Source: Ectothiorhodospira shaposhnikovii
GTDB taxonomy: Bacteria > Pseudomonadota > Gammaproteobacteria > Ectothiorhodospirales > Ectothiorhodospiraceae
DNA: 64,000 bases
Assembly (NCBI RefSeq): GCF_016584105.1
Contig: NZ_NRSM01000008.1
Span: 1-64,000, forward strand
Reading direction: 5' to 3'
The notes under the pieces were generated by a model that was not told the origin of the DNA, searched no databases, and saw only the letters and a list, made by a program, of their open reading frames with translations. Below are positions 52,618 through 60,907 of this stretch, one piece after another. The translations under genes and the position numbers were made by a program. The first letter of the stretch is position 1; each line of letters starts with the position of its first letter.

Positions 52618-53003
52618 GGCCGCAACGGGGTTTCACCCTGCTGGAGGTGCTGGTGGCGGTGGCCGTCCTGGCGGTGGCCCTGGGCGCGGTGATCAAACTG
52701 GGCAGTGACAATGCCCGCATCGCCGCCGAACTGCGTGACCGCACCCATGCCCACTGGGTGGCCTCCAACGTCATGGCCCGCTATCGGGCCGGGCTTGAGG
52801 TCCCGGCCGAGTCCGTGGTGCGGGGGAGCAGCATGATGGCGGAACGGGAATGGTACTGGGAGGCGCGTCTGGATCCGGCCATGCTGGATGTGGGCGGCTT
52901 TGAACTGGGGCCCGTGCCACGGATCGAGATCAGCGTCCGTGACCGGGACGATCCGGACACCTCCCCCCTGGCCCGGTTGGTGGGGTACCTGAATTGGCAG
53001 TGA
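52608..53003 (+). CDS. gspI: minor pseudopilin GspI
   Basis: A 131-residue minor pseudopilin with RG/FTLLEVLVAVAVLAVALGAVIKL, NARIAAELRDRTHAHWVASNVMARYRAG and EWYWEARLDP. Overlaps gspH by 10 bases and gspJ by 4. Forms the pseudopilus tip with GspJ and GspK. Confidence 0.93.
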   Translation: MALRPQRGFTLLEVLVAVAVLAVALGAVIKLGSDNARIAAELRDRTHAHWVASNVMARYRAGLEVPAESVVRGSSMMAEREWYWEARLDPAMLDVGGFELGPVPRIEISVRDRDDPDTSPLARLVGYLNWQ

Positions 53004-53656
53004 ACCTCTCTCGTCCCCCCCTTGCGCGACATGAACGCGGTTTCACCCTGCTGGAGCTGATCGTCTCCCTGGCCGTGTTTGCCCTGGTCTCGGTGATGGC
53101 CTACGGCGGCCTGCGGGCGGTACTGGAGGCGCGGGCCCTGACGGACGAATCCGCCGCCCGTCTGGCAGAGGTGCAGATGGCCATGACCCTGCTGGGGCGG
53201 GATCTGGAGCAGGTGGCCCGTCGCCCGGCCCGGGACGGCCTGGGAGAGTTCCAGCCGCCGATCCGTCATGACGGCCTCCGGGTGCCGCCGCGGCTGGAGG
53301 TGATCCGTGGCGGAGTACGGGGCGGCGCTGGTCGCAGCAGCCTGCAGCGGGTGGCCTGGGAGATGGAGGAGGGCAGTTTGTATCGACTTTACTGGTCCGC
53401 CCTGGACGGAGGTGGAGATACCCCCGTCGGCCGCATGCCCGTGATCCTGCGCCGGGAGGGATTCGGGCTGCGGGACTGGGAACTGCGCTTCCATCATCGG
53501 GACGGGATCGAGGGCCTGACCACATCGGCCTTCTGGCCGCCCCTGGGGGGGGATCAACAGGACATGGCCCTGCCGTTGGCGGTGGAGATCATCCTTGATC
53601 TGGACGGGATCGGCCGTGTCTCACGGTTGTTTCCCGTGACACATTTTTCGCAATGA
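53000..53656 (+). CDS. gspJ: minor pseudopilin GspJ
   Basis: A 218-residue minor pseudopilin with RG/FTLLELIVSLAVFALVSVMAYGGLRAVLEAR, the LAEVQMAMTLLGRDLEQVARRPARD motif and a C-terminal WELRFHHRDGIEGLTTSAFWPP region. GTG 53000 overlaps the gspI stop (GTGA). In a continuous operon gspK would follow directly; here a GNAT gene is inserted first. Confidence 0.92.
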   Translation: MNLSRPPLARHERGFTLLELIVSLAVFALVSVMAYGGLRAVLEARALTDESAARLAEVQMAMTLLGRDLEQVARRPARDGLGEFQPPIRHDGLRVPPRLEVIRGGVRGGAGRSSLQRVAWEMEEGSLYRLYWSALDGGGDTPVGRMPVILRREGFGLRDWELRFHHRDGIEGLTTSAFWPPLGGDQQDMALPLAVEIILDLDGIGRVSRLFPVTHFSQ

Positions 53657-53684
53657 GCATTGTATTGAATGACCAGGAGTTCCC

Positions 53685-54170
53685 ATGCCCATCCGGGAAG
53701 CTGCTAAAGAAGACTTCGATCAGATCTGGCCTATCTTCCATGAAATCGCTGCCGCTGGTGATACCTATGCCTATCCGCGCGACACAACCAGGGAACAGGC
53801 GTTGAAGCTTTGGATTGAGAGTCCACGCAGATCCTATGTGTTCGAAGATGATCGGAAAATTTTTGGTACGTACTACATCAAGACGAACCAGATGGGCCCG
53901 GGTGACCATGTCTGTAATTGTGGCTACATGGTTTCATCTGCCGCCAGAGGGAGCGGTATAGCCACGGCAATGTGCGAGCATTCTCAAGAAGTCGCAATCG
54001 AGCTGGGGTATAAAGCCATGCAATTCAATTTTGTTGCGTCCAGCAATGAGGGCGCGGTAAGGCTTTGGAACAAGCTTGGCTTCGCAACCGTGGGACGTTT
54101 GCCAAAGGCATTCAACCATCCTTCCCGGGGCTATGTTGATGCCCTGGTCATGTACAAGTGGCTTGTATGA
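53685..54170 (+). CDS. GNAT-family N-acetyltransferase inserted in the gsp operon
   Basis: A 161-residue GNAT acetyltransferase: MPIREAAKEDFDQIWPIFHEIAAAGDTYAYP, acetyl-CoA motif A CGYMVSSAARGSGIATAMCEHSQEVAIELGYKAMQFNFVASSNEGAVRLWNKLGFATVGRLPKAF and a Pro-Ser-Arg-Gly-Tyr end. It acetylates an unknown small molecule or antibiotic-like substrate; the sequence is like uncharacterised YhhY-type enzymes. AT-richer than its neighbours, with its own ribosome site (CAGGAG), it sits between gspJ and gspK where no such gene belongs, which points to a later insertion. Confidence 0.9.
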   Translation: MPIREAAKEDFDQIWPIFHEIAAAGDTYAYPRDTTREQALKLWIESPRRSYVFEDDRKIFGTYYIKTNQMGPGDHVCNCGYMVSSAARGSGIATAMCEHSQEVAIELGYKAMQFNFVASSNEGAVRLWNKLGFATVGRLPKAFNHPSRGYVDALVMYKWLV

Positions 54171-54192
54171 CCCATCAGTGACTCGCCACCCC

Positions 54193-54987
54193 ATGTACCG
54201 CCATCAACGGGGCGTCGCCCTGATCACCGCACTGCTGGTGGTGGCCCTGGCCACCATCGCCGCCGTCTCCATGGCCAGCCGGCAGTATCTGGACATCCGC
54301 CGGACCACCAATGTCTTCACCCATGACCAGGCCTACCAGCTCTCCCTGGGGGCTGAGGCCTATGCCCTGCGCCTGCTGGGGGAGCGCGGCGAGGACGATG
54401 AACTGCCCTGGGAGGGGTGCGTGTCTCCGGCGATTCCCGTCTATCTGGAAGGGGCGGAACTGGTCGTCCTGCTGGAAGACCTGCATTGCCGCTTCAATCT
54501 CAATGCCCTGGCCCGGGAAGACGAGGAACTGCGGCAGGGATTTGTCCGGCTGCTGGAGGAGATTGTCCGGGAAACCCCGGACCTGCGCCTGGACCCCGAA
54601 CGTCTGCTGGTCCATCTCACCGACTGGCTTGATCCCGAGACCGATGATCCTGCCTATCGGGCCCTGGACCCGCCCTACCTGAGCGGGAACCGGCCCATGC
54701 TCAGTCCCAGCGAACTGCGGCTGGTGCAAGGGGTGACGACACCCGTCTGGCGGGCCGTGGCCCCTTATGTGACCGCCCTGCCGGAGACCACCTCCATCAT
54801 GAATCTGCAAGAGGCCCCGGAAATCCTGCAGCGTGCCTTCGGCACCGCCGAGGAAACGGTGGAGTCCCGATACTTCCGTCTGGCCGTCCGCACGGAGCTG
54901 GCCGGGCGGCGATTCCTGCTCTGCAGTGTGCTGGACACCCGGGATCAACAGGTGGTTTTGCGGGAGCAGACCACCTGCGGGCCCTGA
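54193..54987 (+). CDS. gspK: minor pseudopilin GspK
   Basis: A 264-residue minor pseudopilin; cleavage RG/VALITALLVVALATIAAVSMASRQ without Glu at +5, as normal for GspK. Conserved core: LEDLHCRFNLNALA, LLVHLTDWLDPETDDPAY, NRPMLSPSELRLVQG, VTALPETTSIMNLQEA. It caps the pseudopilus. ATG 54193 or an in-frame GTG 54178; neither has a good ribosome site, probably because the original coupling to gspJ was broken by the GNAT gene. Confidence 0.93.
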   Translation: MYRHQRGVALITALLVVALATIAAVSMASRQYLDIRRTTNVFTHDQAYQLSLGAEAYALRLLGERGEDDELPWEGCVSPAIPVYLEGAELVVLLEDLHCRFNLNALAREDEELRQGFVRLLEEIVRETPDLRLDPERLLVHLTDWLDPETDDPAYRALDPPYLSGNRPMLSPSELRLVQGVTTPVWRAVAPYVTALPETTSIMNLQEAPEILQRAFGTAEETVESRYFRLAVRTELAGRRFLLCSVLDTRDQQVVLREQTTCGP

Positions 54988-55055
54988 AGCACCCTGCAGA
55001 TCCTGATGAAATTTGCCATGATGATGCCCCCTTGCCCGATCACCGGAGACGATCC

Positions 55056-56312
55056 GTGAACCCCAGCCAGGTCTTTTTGAGACCCACCGATGCCGGCAAT
55101 CCCGGGGCACCCTGGGAAGCCCTGCTGCAGATGACGGACGGTACCGTGCAGGCCCTGCCCCCGGCGGGGCTGGAGGCGCTGGCGAAGCAGCTCCCGGCCG
55201 GTCGCCTGAACATGCTGGTTCCCGGGGCGCGGGTCCTGCTCACCCGCGTGGAAATGCCCACCCGCAACAGCCGGGCGATGATGAAGGCGTTGCCCTATGC
55301 CCTGGAGGACCAGCTGGCGGACGATGTGGAAAGCCTGCATTTCGTTCCCGGCGCCCGGGAACCGGATGGACGCCTGCGGGTGGCGGTGGTGTCGGCGGAA
55401 GACATGCAGGCCTGGCGGGAAGCCTTGCGCGGGCAGGGGTTGGAGCCCCGGTTGATGGTGCCCGAGACCGCCGTTCTGCCCACGGCACCGGACGCCTGGA
55501 CGATCTGGCTGGAAGGAAGCATGGCCTGGCTGGCCACGGCCGACGGCGAAGGGATGACCATGGAGCGGGACAACGCCGCCTTCCTGCTGCAACTGCACTG
55601 GGATGAAACCCCGCCGGAGCGGCGTCCCGAGCGCCTGGAGATCCGCCGTCATGGACCGGCACTGCCCGAGGATCAGGCCCTGGAGCGCCTGGAGCCGACG
55701 CTCGGGATACCGGTCGCACGCCCTGTTGCCGCAGCGGGTCTGGCGGCCGCCATTGTCGAAGCCTGGCCGAAATCGGCGCCCTTCAACCTGGCCAGCGGTG
55801 CCTTCAGTCCCCGCGACGGCCTGGGCCGGTGGTGGCGCCCCTGGCGTCTGGCGGCATCCCTGCTGCTGGCGCTGGTCGTGATCCAGTTCATTGCCCTGGG
55901 CTGGGAATTGCACACCCTGCAGACGGAGCGGGACCGGCTGGAGCGGGAGATTACCCAGGTTTTTGAGCGGACTTTCCCCGGCAGCCGCGTGGTGGACCCC
56001 CGGCGCCAGATGCAGAGCACCCTCAACAGCCTGCAGCAAGGCCAGGGCGGCGGTCCCACGGCCGCAGGCCTGGAGGCCCTGCTGACGGCGGCCGGCCCGG
56101 CCCTGGCCGCCGAGCAGGAGCTGATGATCCAGAGCCTGCGCTACCAGCCGGGGCGGCTGGATCTGGACCTGCATCTGGCCGACCTCCAGAGTCTGGACCG
56201 CCTGCGACGGCAACTGGAGTCGAATCCCGGCTGGAGCGTGGAGATCCAGTCCGCCAGCACCCGGGAAGACCGGGTGGACAGCCGCATCCTGATCCGGAGC
56301 AACGAATCATGA
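55056..56312 (+). CDS. gspL: type II secretion protein GspL
   Basis: A 418-residue bitopic protein. Cytoplasmic actin-like GspE-binding domain (about residues 1-245, VLLTRVEMPTRNSRAMMKALPYALEDQLADDVESLHF), one membrane helix (LAASLLLALVVIQFIALGW) and a periplasmic ferredoxin-like domain (LRYQPGRLDLDLHLADLQSLDRLRRQLE). GTG 55056 follows GGAGAC by six bases. Overlaps gspM by four bases. Confidence 0.93.
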   Translation: MNPSQVFLRPTDAGNPGAPWEALLQMTDGTVQALPPAGLEALAKQLPAGRLNMLVPGARVLLTRVEMPTRNSRAMMKALPYALEDQLADDVESLHFVPGAREPDGRLRVAVVSAEDMQAWREALRGQGLEPRLMVPETAVLPTAPDAWTIWLEGSMAWLATADGEGMTMERDNAAFLLQLHWDETPPERRPERLEIRRHGPALPEDQALERLEPTLGIPVARPVAAAGLAAAIVEAWPKSAPFNLASGAFSPRDGLGRWWRPWRLAASLLLALVVIQFIALGWELHTLQTERDRLEREITQVFERTFPGSRVVDPRRQMQSTLNSLQQGQGGGPTAAGLEALLTAAGPALAAEQELMIQSLRYQPGRLDLDLHLADLQSLDRLRRQLESNPGWSVEIQSASTREDRVDSRILIRSNES

Positions 56313-56800
56313 TCCCGTGGTGGCAAGCACTCTCATCCCGCGACCGGCGGATCCTGATCCTGGGAGGTCTGTTCCTGGCACTGATCCTGCCCTACGGCCT
56401 GATCTGGCTACCTCTCAATGACCGGGTGGAGGCCACGGCGCGAACGGTGGAGCGACTGCAGGGGGATCTGGGCTGGATGGAGGCGGCCTCGGCGCAGGTG
56501 CGGGCCGCCAGGGGCCAGTCCGGTCCCGCGCCCGCGGCCCAGGGCACCCAGTCCCTGCTGGGGCTGGTGGATGCCACGGCCAGGCAGGCGAATCTGGCCT
56601 CCAGTTTGCGGCGGGTCCAGCCGGAGGGGGCGGGCACGGTCCGTGTCTGGATGGAGAATGTCGCCTTCGATGACCTGTTGCGCTGGCTGGACGGGTTGGG
56701 GCAGCAGTACGGGATTCAGGTCAGCGGTCTGGTAGTGGACCGCCAGCCGGCCGCCGGCCGGGTCAATGCACGACTGGTGCTGGAGGGGCAGGGGGCGTGA
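56309..56800 (+). CDS. gspM: type II secretion protein GspM
   Basis: A 163-residue bitopic protein: membrane helix ILILGGLFLALILPYGLIWLPL, then a periplasmic domain (VRVWMENVAFDDLLRWLDGLGQQYGIQVSGLVVDRQ). Works with GspL and GspF in the inner-membrane platform. Overlaps gspL and gspN by four bases each. Confidence 0.93.
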   Translation: MIPWWQALSSRDRRILILGGLFLALILPYGLIWLPLNDRVEATARTVERLQGDLGWMEAASAQVRAARGQSGPAPAAQGTQSLLGLVDATARQANLASSLRRVQPEGAGTVRVWMENVAFDDLLRWLDGLGQQYGIQVSGLVVDRQPAAGRVNARLVLEGQGA

Positions 56801-57567
56801 AGTCGGGTCTGAAATCGTGGCATTACCTGGTGCTGGGGGGAATCGCCTATCTGATCTTCCTGCTGGTGACCCTGCCGGCATCCTTCGCCTGGCAACTGGC
56901 ACGGGACCGGGGTCTGGTGCCTGACGGGGTGGAACCCGCGGGGATTTCCGGCACCCTCTGGCGGGGTCAGGCGCGACAGGTCCGGCTGGATGAACTGATG
57001 CTGTCGGATCTGCAGTGGCGGGTACGTCCCCTGGCGGGGCTGCGTGGGGAGTTGCGGGTGGATGTCACCCTGCGGCCGGCGGGCGGGACGGCCGCCGCCC
57101 GCCTGGGTCTTCACCCTTCGGGCCTGCGCCTGCGGGATCTGCGGGCCGACCTGCCGGCGGCGGCACTGGCCGAGGCCTATCTGACCCTGCCGGTGATCGT
57201 GCAGGGACGGGTACTGGCGGACATCCCCAGCCTGCGGCTTGACCGGCAGGGGCGTTTCAGTCAGGTGGAGGGCGTGGTGGGCTGGCTCAATGCCGCCTCG
57301 GGACTGCCCGAACCCCTCCCCCTGGGGGATCTGCGGGCCACCCTGACCGCCACCGAGGCGGGGCATCTGGAGGCCGTCATCCGGGATCAGGGCGGGCCGT
57401 TGTTCGCGGAAGGCACGGCGGGACTGGCCCCGGACGGGGCCTACCAGCTGCGTCTGCGCCTGGGGACGCGGGAAGGTGCCCGTCGGGAGCTGTCCCAGGC
57501 CCTGGGCTTCATGGGGCGGCCGGACGCGGAAGGCAGGGTTCCCCTGAACCTGTCCGGACGCTTCTGA
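56797..57567 (+). CDS. gspN: type II secretion protein GspN
   Basis: A 256-residue GspN: membrane anchor YLVLGGIAYLIFLLVTLPASFAW, the conserved SGTLWRGQARQVRLDELMLSDLQWRVRPLAGLRGELRVDV and a beta-rich periplasmic domain. It is dispensable in some T2SS systems. GTG 56797 overlaps gspM. It is the last gsp gene; the AT-rich island begins about 30 bases further on. Confidence 0.9.
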   Translation: MKSGLKSWHYLVLGGIAYLIFLLVTLPASFAWQLARDRGLVPDGVEPAGISGTLWRGQARQVRLDELMLSDLQWRVRPLAGLRGELRVDVTLRPAGGTAAARLGLHPSGLRLRDLRADLPAAALAEAYLTLPVIVQGRVLADIPSLRLDRQGRFSQVEGVVGWLNAASGLPEPLPLGDLRATLTATEAGHLEAVIRDQGGPLFAEGTAGLAPDGAYQLRLRLGTREGARRELSQALGFMGRPDAEGRVPLNLSGRF

Positions 57568-57602
57568 GGCGCGGCTGGCCTATTCCCCGATTGGGCGGCA
57601 AC

Positions 57603-58901
57603 TCATATATCAGCAAACACCTTCAAGATGGCCGCAGAAGGGTAGCTCGATAAAGAAGCAACGCCGTTGGCGAGCTCTACTGGAACCAAAGCGCATTCGT
57701 GTCGATGACTGAGAATTGGTGGCAAAGAAACAAGTATCCTATTCAGGCTCAGAAACACATCGAGTGAATCGGTGTCAGTGTAATGTCCGGTAGGAATAGA
57801 CAAAACAAGATGATGGTATTCGTCGAATTTCACGAACAGTTTGTTTCCGTAGTTTGTCCGAGATCCATAGGGCTCTGCCCGCTCTGGGCGATGCTGGATT
57901 TCTTTCCGAATATACTCATTGGAAGGAGCAAACAGCGAGTTGTTTGGTGCGTTTCGGGCAATGATTTCGAGATGGTCGAAGAACGCTCCAGTCTTTTCCT
58001 GTCCAACAACATGGACAGAAATGCCCTTTTGCTTTGCAAAATCAAAGAAATTCCTGATCGGGATGACTAACTTCGAGTACTGCCCTTTTAGGAACAAGGG
58101 GCCATCTTTGATGAATAGTGCATTGCTAAGAACGCTATATTTTTTCGCCTCCCAGAAAAACCTGATACCCGTGAACAGCAATAGAGTTTCATGAATGAGC
58201 ATGTACGCGGTAGCCACTGATTCAGGAGCCGCGTCTTCGCTCATCTCAAGGTGAAATCCAATCATATCGGTGAGGTACAAATGCCCACCACAATGCTCGC
58301 ACGCCCCCTCATCTTGGTCGAAGGAAAGTCCGCCTATATCCTTCTCGCAGTGTGGGCAGCCAAAGCTCGGAGAAGACTTTTGTTGGCCACTCCATTTCTC
58401 ATAAGCTAGCCATTTTAAGGTTTTGTACGGCTCAGCGTTCAGCGACTGATCTTGCAGCGAGTCAAAGATGATTCTACGCACAGCATCATAATTGCTCTGC
58501 CCATTAATACTTAATCCTTTAAGCGGCAGAACGGTGGCATGGTACATCGCAGAATCAGACATGATGTCTCGCAGTGCCATCGGATGCGGTGCAACCGGAT
58601 CAAGTTTTTCAATGGCGTGCTGGTCTAGTCGTAGCAGTGCCGTCTTTATGAACGAAAGCTCTTTGTATGGAGGGAAATCAGAACGAATAGTTTGCTTTGA
58701 TCCATCTACAGCGAATATCAATCGAAGCGGAGTTTCGCCATTGGGGATAGCCTCCCAATTGGCTAGTGATTCAACCTGCGCTGGTTCTTGATCCTCGAAC
58801 TGCTCGATCAATTCATTGACAAGCGCACTATTTACGACATCCAAATGACCTAGTTTGCTAGCCTTCTCACCAGAAAGACGCTTTCCCCCTTGATATGGCA
58901 T
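57603..58901 (-). CDS. NurA-family nuclease with zinc-ribbon insert
   Basis: A 432-residue protein matching NurA DNA nucleases. The metal-binding motif LIFAVDGSKQ (Asp66) is followed by a second catalytic-type motif FIKDGPLF (Asp266), and the C-terminal half carries LFVKFDEYHHLVLSIPTGH. Between them is a zinc-ribbon not standard for NurA: Cys182-x2-Cys185 and Cys201-x2-Cys204. NurA partners HerA in archaeal end resection and digests DNA from ends. It starts 10 bases after the HerA gene and shares its low GC, unlike the surrounding chromosome. Family assignment is from motifs; a search would confirm it. Confidence 0.75.
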   Translation of the reverse strand: MPYQGGKRLSGEKASKLGHLDVVNSALVNELIEQFEDQEPAQVESLANWEAIPNGETPLRLIFAVDGSKQTIRSDFPPYKELSFIKTALLRLDQHAIEKLDPVAPHPMALRDIMSDSAMYHATVLPLKGLSINGQSNYDAVRRIIFDSLQDQSLNAEPYKTLKWLAYEKWSGQQKSSPSFGCPHCEKDIGGLSFDQDEGACEHCGGHLYLTDMIGFHLEMSEDAAPESVATAYMLIHETLLLFTGIRFFWEAKKYSVLSNALFIKDGPLFLKGQYSKLVIPIRNFFDFAKQKGISVHVVGQEKTGAFFDHLEIIARNAPNNSLFAPSNEYIRKEIQHRPERAEPYGSRTNYGNKLFVKFDEYHHLVLSIPTGHYTDTDSLDVFLSLNRILVSLPPILSHRHECALVPVELANGVASLSSYPSAAILKVFADI

Positions 58902-58911
58902 AGTAATCCCC

Positions 58912-60903
58912 TTACTGGCTACTCCCTGTAACAGATCCGGCAGCAGTTGCCTCGAACTTGGTGACCTGAACAGGAATGATGAAGCGATGGGAGAACGTCA
59001 GCATCCTCATGTATCCGGGTGTTCTGGTCTTTAGAATATCCTGCTGCAAGCCATCAAACTGAACCTGCAGGCGCGCCAGACTCTCAGCCTCGCCTTGAGA
59101 TGACATATGTGCGACAAAGAAGTTTTCTGTTTGGGCAAGTAGCTCTTTATTAATGGTCGAGGGGGATTGAGTCGAATACACCATTCCGATATGGAACTTT
59201 GCCCCCTCCTTAGCAAAGCGGGCATATACGCCAGTGAAATCTTTTTCGTCTTTTGGAAAGAGGTTATGCGCCTCTTCAAAATATAGCTGAATGAAATGGC
59301 CCGCTAGATTATTGTTCGTGAACTTCTGCTCTTGGTGAGAAAAAACTGCTCGGGACAAGAGGTCCGAGAAATACTGGCGAATATCGTCTGAGGCATTCCC
59401 TAGATCAAGAATCACCGTCTTGCCGCTGTCCAAATACCCGAGTATTTTTTGAACGAAGTGACCTGCTTGGGGGTCGTGATACACCATGAACGGCCGCAGA
59501 ATCCTAGGACCACCACCAATGACTGGAGCAAGGAACTCAAGAAGCGCCTCGTCATCAGGCTCAAACACTCCCTGAATTTCCGCATGGGTCTTGTTCTGCT
59601 GCCTGAAGTTTTCCACCTGCTCAAGGTGAGTCTTCAATTCGTCTAACGTTTGCGGTGGCTGGTGGCCCTGTTGACCGTATACTGCCTGAATCAACCCCTT
59701 TTTAAAATGAGGATTAAAATGCGATGGAGCATGTTGGGATCCACCCGTAAGTCCAAGACCCCGAAGACGCCGATCATCTGAATTGAATCCAGCTTTCTTC
59801 AGAATTGCCCAATACATCTGTATCCGGCGTACTGCTCGGGTTCTCTGGCTACCCGGCTGCAACGCAATGACATCTTCAATGCTGGGCAGTTGTACACTAG
59901 AAAAGCTTCGAACGTACTGAGCCGTCTGATTTTCTTTCTCCAATAGGGTTCTTAGGATTGTAATGCACGAGTCAGGCTGCTCGTAGAAATTCAGCTTTAA
60001 TGGCTCAGAAGGCGTGTTCGGCCTGGGGGTCAGTGCATAGACTTTACACCGATCTGGGTAGGCGCTACACAGAGACTTGTTTCCATCTTGAGGATTATCG
60101 TTGGCGTATTCTCCGTTGATATCGAAGATCAACTGACCAACACTATTATCATCCTTTGTCGTCTCCAAAATGCTTTGGGCGATGATCTTTACAACATTGC
60201 TCTTACCCAATCGGGTCTTGCCAAACATCGCTGTCCTAAAGCCACGAAAATCACTAGTCGATACTCTAACATCAGTATCTAGTGGCGAACTGTTAGCGAA
60301 CGGTAATGAACACTCTGTGAGACGAAGTTTTCCGACAGAAAATTGGTTCTCCCGTCGAACTGTTCCATTGACGATTATCCCTAGCAATTCCTTGGTAGGC
60401 GCATAAACCTTATACCTATGCGCGCTAACAACATTGTTCACGTCACCGGAAAAAATGATTTTTCCTGCATCGTTTTGGTCAGGGAAAAACATCCCTAATA
60501 CGTTCGCTGATAACGCGCTCCACTGCAGCTCCCCTCTGGTCCAAATATCTAGAGCCGGCATCGATTTTTTATGAAGCTCAAAATATGTTTGCTGCACGTC
60601 TCGCGATAAAGGCGTCGGAGCAGTAGCTTTTACCCGCAACAGCGTGAAATGAGGCGGCATCCCTTCCAGCGAATCAGGCGCCATGATTAAAAATGAACCG
60701 CGAGGTACACCACCTACAGCTTTTTTGAACGGATCAGACGTAATTATAGTTGCATCATCGAAACCGAGATCCAGCACATAACCGACAAATCTCATATCGT
60801 CATATTTGCCAGCTTTTTCGTTCCGAGCTTCCTGGTTGAGAAAGTCGGTCAATGCCCGGAGCGGACTATCCTGATGTTCTGCATCGCTGAAAAAATCCTT
60901 CAT
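58912..60903 (-). CDS. HerA-type DNA translocase ATPase
   Basis: A 663-residue HerA/FtsK superfamily ATPase. A divergent N-terminal HAS-barrel-like region (about 1-205) is followed by RTAMFGKTRLGKSNVVKII (Walker A, GKTRLGKS at 228-235), the HerA-type QLIFDINGEY motif (257-266), a long helical insert (about 310-460) and Walker B FIQLYFEEAHNLF (538-549) with the STQSPSTINKELLAQ sensor and the arginine-finger region. HerA forms hexamers that pump DNA for the NurA nuclease. The NurA gene follows 10 bases downstream and the methyltransferase precedes it by 4 bases, so all three form one operon. It is not FtsK: no gamma domain or membrane segment. Confidence 0.85.
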   Translation of the reverse strand: MKDFFSDAEHQDSPLRALTDFLNQEARNEKAGKYDDMRFVGYVLDLGFDDATIITSDPFKKAVGGVPRGSFLIMAPDSLEGMPPHFTLLRVKATAPTPLSRDVQQTYFELHKKSMPALDIWTRGELQWSALSANVLGMFFPDQNDAGKIIFSGDVNNVVSAHRYKVYAPTKELLGIIVNGTVRRENQFSVGKLRLTECSLPFANSSPLDTDVRVSTSDFRGFRTAMFGKTRLGKSNVVKIIAQSILETTKDDNSVGQLIFDINGEYANDNPQDGNKSLCSAYPDRCKVYALTPRPNTPSEPLKLNFYEQPDSCITILRTLLEKENQTAQYVRSFSSVQLPSIEDVIALQPGSQRTRAVRRIQMYWAILKKAGFNSDDRRLRGLGLTGGSQHAPSHFNPHFKKGLIQAVYGQQGHQPPQTLDELKTHLEQVENFRQQNKTHAEIQGVFEPDDEALLEFLAPVIGGGPRILRPFMVYHDPQAGHFVQKILGYLDSGKTVILDLGNASDDIRQYFSDLLSRAVFSHQEQKFTNNNLAGHFIQLYFEEAHNLFPKDEKDFTGVYARFAKEGAKFHIGMVYSTQSPSTINKELLAQTENFFVAHMSSQGEAESLARLQVQFDGLQQDILKTRTPGYMRMLTFSHRFIIPVQVTKFEATAAGSVTGSSQ

Positions 60904-60907
60904 AAGA

